64,000 bases of DNA from Microvirga sp. SRT01. Its GTDB lineage: Bacteria > Pseudomonadota > Alphaproteobacteria > Sphingomonadales > Sphingomonadaceae. Below are positions 35,317 to 44,127 of the stretch, one piece after another. How positions within the stretch are numbered: position 1 is the stretch's first letter; every line of letters begins with the position of its first letter. The translations under genes and the position numbers were made by a program. The notes under the pieces were generated by a model that saw nothing but the letters and a program-made list of their open reading frames with translations, had not been told where the DNA came from and did not search any database. The stretch spans positions 1 through 64,000 of the forward strand of contig JAGSNX010000008.1 in the NCBI GenBank assembly GCA_018139225.1, in the 5' to 3' direction.

Positions 35317-36682
35317 CGATCAAAAGCTCCTCAACGACTCGCCGTACGACATTTGGGTAAGCCCTTGAATTTTCTGGGACATATAATTTCTCGAACGCCA
35401 CCATATCGGGCGTGTCCCCGTCGGTCAGTGCGTCGCTGCCCGTCATGGACCGTTCGACGAAGCGTGTGACCTCATTGGCGTCATGCGCTAGCGGAAGATG
35501 AACCGTGGCGATCAGGTCGCGAAAATGATTGAATCGATAGAAATTGCTGATCATCCCCGGTGCAGCGCCATCTGGTTCAAACGCCACGTTGATCACCGGG
35601 CGCCCAACTGCCAGGGCATCAATGGTCATCGTCGATGCCATTGATACGATGCACTCACTGAACCGCAGCTGTGCGGCAAGATGGACCTCGTCTGCCTCGC
35701 TCATGACGCGTTCAACATAACGATCCCCGCGGCCGGGTACGAATACGCGCAGATGCGGGATGTCGGCGAAGAATGACTCATCCTCGGACTTGCTGAATGG
35801 GTGCAGTCGAACCAGGATGCATGTATCGTTGGGCAGCGTCGGAGCGAGCCGAGCCGCAACCTCCCGAATCAGCCGATATTCCCGCGGGACTGGGTCGCCG
35901 GCGACCCGGGTCAGTTCGGCATAGGACGCACTGTAGAGAATGAAGCGGCGGTAGGATCCGAGGCCGATCCGCCCGAGGTAATCGGGGCCATCGCGAATCG
36001 TTCCGCTGTTTTCGAGGAGCCGCAGGCGGGGATAGCCCGCCTCTACAATCGTATCGGCGTCGACGTCAAAAATCTGTTCCAGTTCGTCCGCCATCTTGCG
36101 GTTCCACACGACGATGCGCACCACGGGAAAGGGGAAAAACCCCTTCGTTGTGAAATTATCCCAGCTACTTGCCGCCGTGAGCTGCGGCAGCCTGCGCCGA
36201 GCCGCCTCGACCAGTAGACCATAATCGAGCGAGTTGATCGTCGAGCGCGTTGCGATGACTAGGTCGGGGTCGCCCACAATCTGGTTGGCAGTTGGCCGTG
36301 GCGCGGTAGCCAGCAGCAGTCGGGCATACAATCGAAGCGTTCGCTGGGTGCCGATGATCCGTCGCATGGCGACGAGCCCCTTGGCCAAAATACGCTTGAG
36401 GCGCGATGCGGCGAGCGCCTGACGCACATAGTAAAATGTGTCGTAGAACATAAGGGGGTAGATCGTCTTGAGCAGTTGCTCAACCCGCGAATCGTGCGGT
36501 TCGGCCATTTCGAAGATGCTAACCCGGTCGGATCGGATCGCATCGAATTCGGGCAACGCCGGATTTTGTGTGTAGATCTGCATGCGCACATCCGGGATCG
36601 ACAGCAGCTGGTCGAGCGTACCGGTGTGGACGAAGTCACGAATTGACACCGCATAGGGCAGGATGACGGCAAGGTTACGCAT
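35309..36682 (-). CDS. Putative GT-B-like transferase of the EPS locus
   Basis: 457 residues, no signal peptide. N-terminal MRNLAVILPYAVSIRDFVHT and central VIATRSTINSLDYGLLVEAA, TAASSWDNFTTKGFFP, MADELEQIFDVDADTIVEAG and YPRLRLLENSG resemble two-domain nucleotide-sugar-binding proteins. VRLHPFSKSEDESF, then SECIVSMASTMTIDALAVGR and PVINVAF recall CDP-glycerol/poly-glycerophosphate-type transferases. Exact family not settled. The long C-terminal domain and its place between wzx and the methyltransferase fit a repeat-unit transferase. Confidence 0.65.
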   Translation of the reverse strand: MRNLAVILPYAVSIRDFVHTGTLDQLLSIPDVRMQIYTQNPALPEFDAIRSDRVSIFEMAEPHDSRVEQLLKTIYPLMFYDTFYYVRQALAASRLKRILAKGLVAMRRIIGTQRTLRLYARLLLATAPRPTANQIVGDPDLVIATRSTINSLDYGLLVEAARRRLPQLTAASSWDNFTTKGFFPFPVVRIVVWNRKMADELEQIFDVDADTIVEAGYPRLRLLENSGTIRDGPDYLGRIGLGSYRRFILYSASYAELTRVAGDPVPREYRLIREVAARLAPTLPNDTCILVRLHPFSKSEDESFFADIPHLRVFVPGRGDRYVERVMSEADEVHLAAQLRFSECIVSMASTMTIDALAVGRPVINVAFEPDGAAPGMISNFYRFNHFRDLIATVHLPLAHDANEVTRFVERSMTGSDALTDGDTPDMVAFEKLYVPENSRAYPNVVRRVVEELLIDA

Positions 36683-36760
36683 GGAGGTCAGGAATCCGCG
36701 GCATCATAGGCCGTGTCGTCAGTACAAGCGACGCTACGGTCATCAGGATAAGAAAAGGCG

Positions 36761-37993
36761 TCAGGATAGGAGTGGTGCTGCCTTTACAGACAAAAAACAC
36801 ACTCGGGCAACTGCGGAGAGGATAAGGGCAGCCAAGAAAACCCATATCGATGGTAGCGCATACAGCGCCAATGACAACAGGCACAACAGACTCACCGAGA
36901 CGATATAGGCACGGTTGACAGTTTGATGCGCCCCTTCCTGCATCAGAAGGATCATGTATCCCTGTTGCAAGGCTGCCGGGATAAACGCGATAAACGCTGC
37001 CAACGTTACAAACTGAAAAGTCCAGACGTTAATGTCAGGTTTGTGCAATGCATAGCCGAGTGCAAATGCGGCCGACACGGGATACAGCGCTAAGCACAAT
37101 AACGTGGACACCCGTTGCAAGTGGTGAAGTAAGCCGCGCTTGTCCGAATGCGTCGTCGCGCGCGCGAGTGCGGAATAGCTGCGCTGATACTCGACGTTGA
37201 TTGCCGCATTGGCGACGCCCTGAGTCGATTTCGCCAGTCGGTACATCGCAACCGCAGCAGGGGAGCAGAAGGCGGCTAGAATTATCGTCTCGATTGACAC
37301 ACTGCCGTTCTTGAGAAAATTGGTGAGCTGCGCGCCGCTTAGAAAATTGCCAATCGCTGCACGACAGCCCCAACTCAGGGCAAACGGTTGTTTGTCGGGG
37401 TCCTGATGGCGATAGGCCGCCACGAGGAGCGCGACTGTCCGAATCGCGTTGGGGGTGGCACCGATTATGAGCATCGTTAGCACCGGTGTATCTCGCACAA
37501 ACAGCAGCGTAGTGCCCGCGGCCAGCCACGCCGCCATACATGTCGCGTCGGCGACCATGATCCGCCGGCCGTCGACGAGATAGCGTAGCTTGGCAACGAC
37601 GGCCCCCTGTGCGCTACCGATGCCAGCGAGCAACGCTAGCGCAGCGACCTCCGGGCCCGTACCGGCGGGGATATAACCGATCGCTGCGCCTCCAGTGCAG
37701 GCTAGCGTTGCTAGCAGCGCGGCGGTTATCTCAATCGCGAGGCCCGTTCGAAACGCTCGCTCTACGCTGGCGTCGTGTTTCGACACGAGAAAGAACACTA
37801 GGTCATGCGTGCGAAGCGTAAAGGCAGTTACAATTAGGAAGACGGCAGCCTGTACCGTCATCATCGTCCCGTAAAGCCTGGCCGGCATCATGAACGCGAG
37901 CACCAGCCAGAACACGCTCGATGCGCCAAAATTGGCGACCGCAAATAGCGTTTCCAGATTGTCGCGAACGAGCCGAGTTATCTTATCGCGCAC
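36761..37993 (-). CDS. wzx: Lipid-linked repeat-unit flippase (Wzx)
   Basis: A membrane protein of about 410 residues with some 12 helices, starting (GTG 37993) VRDKITRLVRDNLETLFAVA, a usual N-terminus of the polysaccharide transporter family. Helices follow at regular spacing (VFWLVLAFMMPARLYGTMMT, AAVFLIVTAFTLRTHDLVFF). The frame opens further upstream at 38062, with ATG 38014 as an alternative; the first 11 nt overlap the dehydrogenase gene. It should turn the undecaprenyl-linked unit to the periplasm for Wzy. Confidence 0.8.
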   Translation of the reverse strand: MRDKITRLVRDNLETLFAVANFGASSVFWLVLAFMMPARLYGTMMTVQAAVFLIVTAFTLRTHDLVFFLVSKHDASVERAFRTGLAIEITAALLATLACTGGAAIGYIPAGTGPEVAALALLAGIGSAQGAVVAKLRYLVDGRRIMVADATCMAAWLAAGTTLLFVRDTPVLTMLIIGATPNAIRTVALLVAAYRHQDPDKQPFALSWGCRAAIGNFLSGAQLTNFLKNGSVSIETIILAAFCSPAAVAMYRLAKSTQGVANAAINVEYQRSYSALARATTHSDKRGLLHHLQRVSTLLCLALYPVSAAFALGYALHKPDINVWTFQFVTLAAFIAFIPAALQQGYMILLMQEGAHQTVNRAYIVSVSLLCLLSLALYALPSIWVFLAALILSAVARVCFLSVKAAPLLS

Positions 37994-38903
37994 TGGCTGC
38001 TTCGATAAAAACATCGACGATATAGTTTTCAACCATCTCAAGCGATTCATACGTGAAGCCACCGATATGCGGCGTCACGAGGAGCCGGCCCTGCAACGCG
38101 GCCAAGCGGGCCTGCAGCGCGGTGTCGATCGGCGTGGGTTCGCCCCACAGCACATCGAGGGCGGCCCCGGCGAGGTTTTCCCGCTCAAGAGCAGCCAGCA
38201 GCGCGGGCTGGTCGATGATTTCGCCACGCGCGGTGTTCACGACAATGGCGTGTCGGCTCAGACGCGCTAGCAATGTGGTATTGACGATCCCCATCGTCGT
38301 GTCGTTGAGCGGCAGATGGATGGAAAGAACGTCGATTGCTGACAGGATGCCGGGAAAGTCACAGCGCATGTCGTCGGGTACGCGATCAGGGATGATGTCA
38401 CATCCAAGAACGTGGCATCCGAATGCGCGATACAGCGGTGCGACCATCCGGCCTATGCGTCCGTAGCCGTAAAGGAGAACAGTCTTCCCAAACAGTTCGC
38501 GTCCCTTGAAGGGATAGCGATTCCAGTTACCCGCCGCGACATCACATGCCGCCGGAGCGAGGCGGCGGATCAAGGCCAGAGCTAACGCCAACGTGTGTTC
38601 GGCGGTGGCGTGAATATGATCGAGAAAATCGACACGGCCACGCAGCGAGATGACTCCAACTTCCCGCGCTGCGAAATGGGCAAGATCGATGTGGTTGAGG
38701 CCCGTCGTCGGCGAAACGATCCAGCGCAACGCGGGGTAGCGGGCGTGAAAATTGGCGTCCAGTGTCGTTGACAGGCGCACGAACACGACCTCGGCCGCAC
38801 CGGCACCTGGCGCATTCGGGCCAATCGCGACGGTACCTAAACCGCGCAGCCGATCGATTGCTTCTGTGGGAAAGCCATCAGGCTCAAGGATAAGGATCTG
38901 CAC
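37983..38903 (-). CDS. D-2-hydroxyacid dehydrogenase
   Basis: 306 residues from a GTG. NAD-binding signature LFGKTVLLYGYGRIGRMVAP (GxGxxG as GYGRIG), catalytic Arg in NTARGEIIDQPALLAAL, Glu in LWGEPTPID and His in VTPHIGGFTYES. It belongs to the PGDH/hydroxypyruvate reductase group. It overlaps the neuA stop by about 20 bp and wzx by 11, so it is translated with the nonulosonate genes. A biosynthetic step on a keto- or hydroxy-acid linked to the sugar acid, or supply of a precursor, is possible but unproven. Confidence 0.82.
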   Translation of the reverse strand: MQILILEPDGFPTEAIDRLRGLGTVAIGPNAPGAGAAEVVFVRLSTTLDANFHARYPALRWIVSPTTGLNHIDLAHFAAREVGVISLRGRVDFLDHIHATAEHTLALALALIRRLAPAACDVAAGNWNRYPFKGRELFGKTVLLYGYGRIGRMVAPLYRAFGCHVLGCDIIPDRVPDDMRCDFPGILSAIDVLSIHLPLNDTTMGIVNTTLLARLSRHAIVVNTARGEIIDQPALLAALERENLAGAALDVLWGEPTPIDTALQARLAALQGRLLVTPHIGGFTYESLEMVENYIVDVFIEAASAR

Positions 38904-39585
38904 GGCGTTGCTCCAGCATCGCGTTCACCAGTAGTAAGTCAATTTCGGTGTCGACGTTGACCGATGAGACGCTGGGCATGACGTAGGGTGCCATGTTGTC
39001 GCTAATGATCTGACCCGAAGCGACTTCGCGTGGCCCGAAGACATAGATCGAGCCATTTCGATGGTATATCGGAGGTAGTTCCTGCCGCCGAATTGATGCA
39101 AGTTCCGGCATCAGCGATACGAGCTTGTGGTCCACGATCCGGTACATGCGCGCGGGATGCGCATCCTCGACCTGATATACGCTGCATACGGGGATTTCCC
39201 CGTTTTCGAAAAAGACGCCGACGGCGCATTCGATGTCGCCCGGCTCCCGGAACGGAGAGGTCGGCTGGAGCAGGACGATCGCCGCCGGTGCGGCAGCGCC
39301 CTGATCGGTACGCGTCATGATGACGTGCCGCACCGCATCGATTACCGGACTGGTATCGTCGGCATACCTTGCCGGGCGGACGAGCGCCTCAACACCCTCA
39401 TCCTGCGCGATTTGGACAATCTCCAGATCATCGGTCGAGACAACGATCGTCGACAGACAAGATGCGTCGCGAGCGGCGCGAATCGTGTGGACTATAAGCG
39501 GGACACCCCCAGCCATCCGCCGATTCTTTAGTGGCACGCCCTTCGACCCGCCCCGTGCAGGGATGATGCACAGCACCTCAGACAT
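38884..39585 (-). CDS. neuA: CMP-N-acylneuraminate (nonulosonate) cytidylyltransferase
   Basis: 233 residues from the ATG at 39585. The start MSEVLCIIPARGGSKGVPLK is the CMP-sialate synthetase nucleotide-binding loop. STIVVSTDDLEIVQIAQDEG, VIVLLQPTSPFREPGDIECA and YHRNGSIYVFG follow in order. It activates the nonulosonic acid as its CMP form. The much longer frame (to 39825) overlaps neuC in another frame and is not coding. It overlaps the neuC stop by 8 bp. Confidence 0.92.
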   Translation of the reverse strand: MSEVLCIIPARGGSKGVPLKNRRMAGGVPLIVHTIRAARDASCLSTIVVSTDDLEIVQIAQDEGVEALVRPARYADDTSPVIDAVRHVIMTRTDQGAAAPAAIVLLQPTSPFREPGDIECAVGVFFENGEIPVCSVYQVEDAHPARMYRIVDHKLVSLMPELASIRRQELPPIYHRNGSIYVFGPREVASGQIISDNMAPYVMPSVSSVNVDTEIDLLLVNAMLEQRRADPYP

Positions 39586-40741
39586 CGTGAAATCGTTTTC
39601 GCGTATCAGGCGTCTCTCCGGCGACCAACGCAGCGATTCGGTCACCCGCAAAGCCATCGCCGTAAAGCGTGCTCGATGCATAGCGTCCGTGATTGACCTG
39701 CGCGCGTACCGCCCCGAAAATTGCGTCGGTTTTGCAAGCAACATCAATAACATTGTTGCAGCGCTCGCGACCCAACTGGCGGTCGCCGATATTGACAACG
39801 GGCACGCCCAGGTACGCCGACTCACGGATGCCGACGCTAGAATTGCCGATCAGACACTGCGATTGTCGAAGAAGTGCCAGGAACTGACGCCCCTCTAGGT
39901 TCTTAATAAAGCGGATCTTATCGTCGCCGCCGCGTTCGCGAAACATGCGGATCGCCTTTGACGTGCCATCTGACCCTGCATCGACGTTCGGCCAGAAGAG
40001 AACCGCCGGAATGGCAAGCTGATTAACAGCGTCGAGAACGGTGGCCATCTGACTAAAGCTCTCACCATGCGCGTCGGTTTCGGGATGCTGCATGACCACA
40101 AGGAAATCTTGTTCGATGTCGACATGCGCGCCCGTGCCTAGCGAGTCGAGCACCGCCTGAAGATCGACCACCGAAACATCAGCAGATTCGCGAGCGAGAT
40201 CTACAGAAGGACATCCGGTGACGTGAATCGAGCAGGGTGCTTCACCCATGCGCGCGACACGGTTGCCCGCCAGCGCTGTCGACACGAAATGCATGTCGGC
40301 CATCTTGGTGATGGCATGCCGCACCTTTTCGTCGATATTACCGGTGATCTCACCACCTTGAACATGGATCAACGGGATGCCGAGATAGGCGGCTGCGACT
40401 GCCGTACCCATGGTCTCATAGCGATCGGCGATCGTGACGACCACATCTGGCTTACCGCGGTGCAGCGCCGCGGCCGTATGATTGGTAGTGGCCGCCATCG
40501 TCAGCGCCATATTCACCAGGTCGTCGCCCTCCACGAATGTGTAGAGCTCGTCAACGACACGAAAGCCATCGGCGCGGATCAGGTCGATGACGCGCCCGTA
40601 ACGGTCGAGCAGCGCCGATCCTGAGCATAGAATGCTCAGTTCGACGTCTTCGCGCCGCTGCAGCGACTCAAGCGCGGAACGGATTCGCGAATAGCTTGGT
40701 CGTGCGGTGATCGCTACCCAAATGCGCTTTTTACCTGACAT
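39578..40741 (-). CDS. neuC: Hydrolysing UDP-N-acetylglucosamine 2-epimerase
   Basis: 387 residues of the WecB/NeuC fold: IWVAITARPSYSRIRSALES, VTIADRYETMGTAVAAAYLG, IPLIHVQGGEITGNIDEKVR, HVTGCPSVDLA, VVMQHPETDAHGESFSQM, CLIGNSSVGIRESAYLGVPV, VNIGDRQLGRERCNNVIDV. Presence of HVQGGEITGNIDE and ARPSYSR places it with the hydrolysing NeuC/NeuC-like enzymes that yield free ManNAc (or a 6-deoxy diamino analogue) rather than with the reversible WecB. Confidence 0.93.
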   Translation of the reverse strand: MSGKKRIWVAITARPSYSRIRSALESLQRREDVELSILCSGSALLDRYGRVIDLIRADGFRVVDELYTFVEGDDLVNMALTMAATTNHTAAALHRGKPDVVVTIADRYETMGTAVAAAYLGIPLIHVQGGEITGNIDEKVRHAITKMADMHFVSTALAGNRVARMGEAPCSIHVTGCPSVDLARESADVSVVDLQAVLDSLGTGAHVDIEQDFLVVMQHPETDAHGESFSQMATVLDAVNQLAIPAVLFWPNVDAGSDGTSKAIRMFRERGGDDKIRFIKNLEGRQFLALLRQSQCLIGNSSVGIRESAYLGVPVVNIGDRQLGRERCNNVIDVACKTDAIFGAVRAQVNHGRYASSTLYGDGFAGDRIAALVAGETPDTRKRFHDV

Positions 40742-41768
40742 CGTCGGTTCCCAGCATATGATGGACCGGCATATCGCGGACCGCTGTCCGGCCGATCAAA
40801 GCATCGCGTTCAGCGTAAGGCAGGCCACCGCCGGGTTTCTTGTAGCCGAGCATTGCATCGGTGATCCGCGTGCCCTTGGGGATGGGTACAGTGGTAAACA
40901 GGCTACGCCCGAAGATGCTGCGTTCCTTGCCCAGCCCCCCCAACTGGCGGCCCTTGTCGACGGGATTCTGCCGCATCTGCCACGCTATCGTCGTACCATC
41001 CACCAGCGCGCGCAGGCCGCTTGGCGTCAGCGATGACGATATGTCAGGGCCGAACATTCCCTTGTGCAAGGCAAGGTGAACCTCGATGATCGAGGCGCCA
41101 AGATAACTTGCGATGACCGCTGGATGTGGCGTTCCTGAATGGTCCGACAGACCGACTGGTATGTCGGGCAACGCCTGGAGATAATCAGACAGGAGATTAA
41201 GACCTTCCTCTTCAGGCGGTGTTGGATACCGAGTGGTGCAATGCAACAACGCAACTGAATTGCCGTTGGCCTGCACTCGCCGCGTCGTCGCTAACGCTTC
41301 GTCGTGTGCGGCAAGGCCGGTAGACAGAATGACCGGCTGACCAGTTGCTAGGATGCGCTCGAGTAACTCGTCGTTGTTGATCTCGCCAGATGCTACTTTC
41401 CAAGCCGGCATTCCCAGTCGTTCAAGCCAGTCGCATGCCGTGAGCGAAAAGGGTGAGCTGAGAAAGCTGATCCCTCGTTTATCGCAATGTGCTTTCAGTA
41501 TTCCCCACTGCTCTAAGGTGAACTCCATCCGTTTCCAGTAATCGTATCGACTGGCGTCTTGACGGCTAAATGCGACCCGCCAAGGTTCTTGGGGGGTACT
41601 TTCTTCAGCGGCGATATGGGTTTGAAATTTTACCGCATCGGCACCACTTTCCTTAGCGGCATCAATGAACGCCATCGCATTGCCCAGACTGCCTTCGTGC
41701 GCCTGCGCAATCTCCGCGATGATGTAGGGCCGATGGGCCCGGCTGATGTCTCGGTCGTCGATTCGCAT
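40731..41768 (-). CDS. neuB: N-acetylneuraminate/nonulosonate synthase
   Basis: 345 residues. A TIM-barrel NeuB domain (PYIIAEIAQAHEGSLGNAMA, DAVKFQTHIAAEES, SFLSSPFSLTACDWLERLGM, AWKVASGEINNDELL, VGLSDHSGTPHPAVIASYLG, SIIEVHLAL) is followed by a C-terminal SAF-like antifreeze domain (SLFTTVPIPKGTRITDAMLG). It condenses PEP with a hexosamine to a nine-carbon acid. The ATG at 41768 overlaps the tviB stop by one base (TGATG). Confidence 0.94.
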   Translation of the reverse strand: MRIDDRDISRAHRPYIIAEIAQAHEGSLGNAMAFIDAAKESGADAVKFQTHIAAEESTPQEPWRVAFSRQDASRYDYWKRMEFTLEQWGILKAHCDKRGISFLSSPFSLTACDWLERLGMPAWKVASGEINNDELLERILATGQPVILSTGLAAHDEALATTRRVQANGNSVALLHCTTRYPTPPEEEGLNLLSDYLQALPDIPVGLSDHSGTPHPAVIASYLGASIIEVHLALHKGMFGPDISSSLTPSGLRALVDGTTIAWQMRQNPVDKGRQLGGLGKERSIFGRSLFTTVPIPKGTRITDAMLGYKKPGGGLPYAERDALIGRTAVRDMPVHHMLGTDDVR

Positions 41769-43057
41769 CACAGCCGCAGGTCCGACTGGCCGCGCGGAAG
41801 GATGTTCTTGAGATCGTATAGCACGTGACCCTGCTTGCCGAAGCTCCGCAGCGTATCTTCACTCATCGCGACGATCTGGTCATGGCGGACCGCAAGGAGG
41901 ATCGCGTCATATGTGCCGAATCCCGGCGCATCGACCAGCGACACGTCGTAATGGCTTTTTACTTCATCGGCTGAGACCCACGGGTCGTAGACATCGATCA
42001 CGCAATTATAGTCACGAAGTTCATTAATGATATCGATCACGCGCGTATTGCGGATATCGGGGCAGTTTTCCTTGAAGGCAAAGCCCATGATCAAAATCCG
42101 GCTGGCGTCGACCTGCAGACGCTGCTGTAGCATCTTTTTGACAAGCTGGGCCGTAATGTAGGTGCCCATGCCATCGTTCAAGCGGCGTCCGGCGAGAATG
42201 ATCTGAGGGTGATAGCCGATCGCCTCCGCCTTGTAAGTCAGATAATAGGGGTCGACGCCGATGCAGTGCCCCCCAACGAGACCCGGGCGGAAGGGGAGGA
42301 AGTTCCACTTTGTGCCCGCAGCCTCCAGCACAGCTTCGGTATCAATGCCGAGCTTGTTAAAAATGATCGCTAGTTCGTTGATCAGGGCGATATTCAAATC
42401 GCGCTGGGTGTTTTCGATCACCTTGGCCGCCTCAGCGACGCGTATGCTCTCGGCTTGGAAGGTACCGGCGGTGATGATCTCACTATACAGGGCATCAATC
42501 AATGATGCGACGGCCTGGGTCGAACCGCTGGTCACCTTGCGGATGCTCGGCAGGCGATGGTTCTTGTCGCCTGGGTTAATCCGTTCCGGACTGTAGCCGG
42601 CAAAGAAGTCGTGGTTGAAGACCAAGCTGGACACCTGTTCCAGGATCGGTACGCAAACTTCTTCTGTCGCACCGGGATAGACGGTTGATTCATAGATGAC
42701 GATGTCACCCCGCTTCAGCACACGGCCGATCGTCTCAGAGGCCTTGACCAGAGGGGTCATATCCGGGCGCTTATGCGCGTCGATCGGCGTCGGAACGGTG
42801 ACGATATAGCAATTGCAGTCTGCAATATCGTCTGCTGATGCAGTAAAACGCAGGTGCGTGGCAGCCGCTAGCTCGTCCGCCTCGGTTTCCAGCGTATGGT
42901 CAATACCCTTGCGCAGCGCAGCGATCCGCGCGACGTCGATGTCAAACCCCACGACCCGACGCCGCTGGCCAAATTCCACTGCTAGCGGTAAGCCCACATA
43001 GCCTAATCCAACAATGGCCAAGTTAAGATCGGCCAGTGCGGGCATCGGCATCTGCAT
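41768..43057 (-). CDS. tviB: UDP-N-acetylglucosamine/UDP-hexose 6-dehydrogenase (TviB type)
   Basis: 429 residues from the ATG at 43057. NAD domain LNLAIVGLGYVGLPLAVEFG, then VPTPIDAHKRPDMTPLVKAS, VYESTVYPGATEEVCVPILE-like region, KVIENTQRDLNIALINELAI, and the catalytic Cys in GGHCIGVDPYYLTYKAEA. Three-domain UDP-sugar dehydrogenase. The length and VYPGATEEVCVP are closer to Vi-antigen TviB (UDP-GlcNAc to UDP-GlcNAcA) than to UDP-glucose dehydrogenase. It supplies an acidic sugar. Confidence 0.9.
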   Translation of the reverse strand: MQMPMPALADLNLAIVGLGYVGLPLAVEFGQRRRVVGFDIDVARIAALRKGIDHTLETEADELAAATHLRFTASADDIADCNCYIVTVPTPIDAHKRPDMTPLVKASETIGRVLKRGDIVIYESTVYPGATEEVCVPILEQVSSLVFNHDFFAGYSPERINPGDKNHRLPSIRKVTSGSTQAVASLIDALYSEIITAGTFQAESIRVAEAAKVIENTQRDLNIALINELAIIFNKLGIDTEAVLEAAGTKWNFLPFRPGLVGGHCIGVDPYYLTYKAEAIGYHPQIILAGRRLNDGMGTYITAQLVKKMLQQRLQVDASRILIMGFAFKENCPDIRNTRVIDIINELRDYNCVIDVYDPWVSADEVKSHYDVSLVDAPGFGTYDAILLAVRHDQIVAMSEDTLRSFGKQGHVLYDLKNILPRGQSDLRL

Positions 43058-43065
43058 AGAATCGT

Positions 43066-44079
43066 TCACTTCTGATAATACTCCCGAAACCAGCAGACGA
43101 AATCGTCGATACCCTGCCGGTAATGCGTTTGTGGACGATAGCCGGTCAAGCGCTGGAGCAGCGATGCGTCGGCCCAAGTGGCGGGAACATCGCCAAGCTG
43201 CATCGGCATATAGTTGCGTATGGCTTTGATACCCAGACTGTCCTCAATCGCCTCGATAAAGTCCAGCAGCCGCACCTTGTCTGAATTGCCGATATTGACA
43301 ATTCGCCAAGGCGCTACCGGGCTTAGCGAATCCCCCTCTGGTACCGCAGCGACGTCGGCCGGACGCACCGGCACTGCATCGATCAGCAAACGGATGGCGC
43401 GGACTAGATCGTCAACATAGGTGAAGTCGCGGTACATCTCGCCGTGATTGTAGATGTCGATCGGCCGCCCCTCGAGCATGGCGTCGACAAACTTGTACAG
43501 AGCTAGATCGGGGCGGCCCCAAGGGCCATACACTGTGAAAAACCGGAACATTGTGGTGGGCAGGTTCCACAGATGCGCATAGGCGTGGCTCATCGACTCG
43601 GTCGCCTTCTTCGTGGCGGCGTAGATCGTCAGCTGGGTGTCGGCCTTCTCGGTTTCGATAAATGGCATTTCCTCGTTGGCGCCATAGACCGACGAGGTGG
43701 ATGCCATCAGCAGATGGCCTATCCGGTTCCGTCGGGCGGCTTCCATGACGTTAAACGTACCAATCACGTTCGCATCAAGATAGGCGCGGGGGTTCTCCAA
43801 ACTGTAGCGTACCCCAGCCTGTGCCGCGAGGTGAACGATGGCGTCTGGCGCGAAGGTGTCGATCGCGGCATCCAGCTGCTCGCGGTTCTCTAGAATCGCC
43901 TCGATAGCCGAGAAGCCTGGGTCCTGCGCCAGAATGGCATGGCGCCCTTGTTTAATGCGGACGTCGTAATAATCGGTCATGCCGTCATAGCCGCATACGA
44001 CGAAACCTTCCGCCAATAGCAGGCGGCAAAGGTGAAAGCCGATGAAGCCCGCGCTTCCGGTGACAAATATGCGTCTCAT
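43066..44079 (-). CDS. UDP-hexuronate 4-epimerase (extended SDR)
   Basis: 337 residues from the ATG at 44079. RRIFVTGSAGFIGFHLCRLL, HLAAQAGVRYSLENPRAYLD, MASTSSVYGANEEMPFIETE, SIYAATKKA-like IYAATKKATESMSHAYAHLW (YxxxK), FRFFTVYGPWGRPDLALYKF, RDFTYVDDLVRAIRLLIDAV. These are LspL/CapI-type UDP-glucuronate 4-epimerase marks. Paired with the TviB-type dehydrogenase it would give a galacturonate-configured (or GalNAcA) donor. Confidence 0.9.
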   Translation of the reverse strand: MRRIFVTGSAGFIGFHLCRLLLAEGFVVCGYDGMTDYYDVRIKQGRHAILAQDPGFSAIEAILENREQLDAAIDTFAPDAIVHLAAQAGVRYSLENPRAYLDANVIGTFNVMEAARRNRIGHLLMASTSSVYGANEEMPFIETEKADTQLTIYAATKKATESMSHAYAHLWNLPTTMFRFFTVYGPWGRPDLALYKFVDAMLEGRPIDIYNHGEMYRDFTYVDDLVRAIRLLIDAVPVRPADVAAVPEGDSLSPVAPWRIVNIGNSDKVRLLDFIEAIEDSLGIKAIRNYMPMQLGDVPATWADASLLQRLTGYRPQTHYRQGIDDFVCWFREYYQK

Positions 44080-44127
44080 CAATTTACGCTTTCCTGGTCG
44101 GACGTTCATGGCAAAATGGAACTGGTT

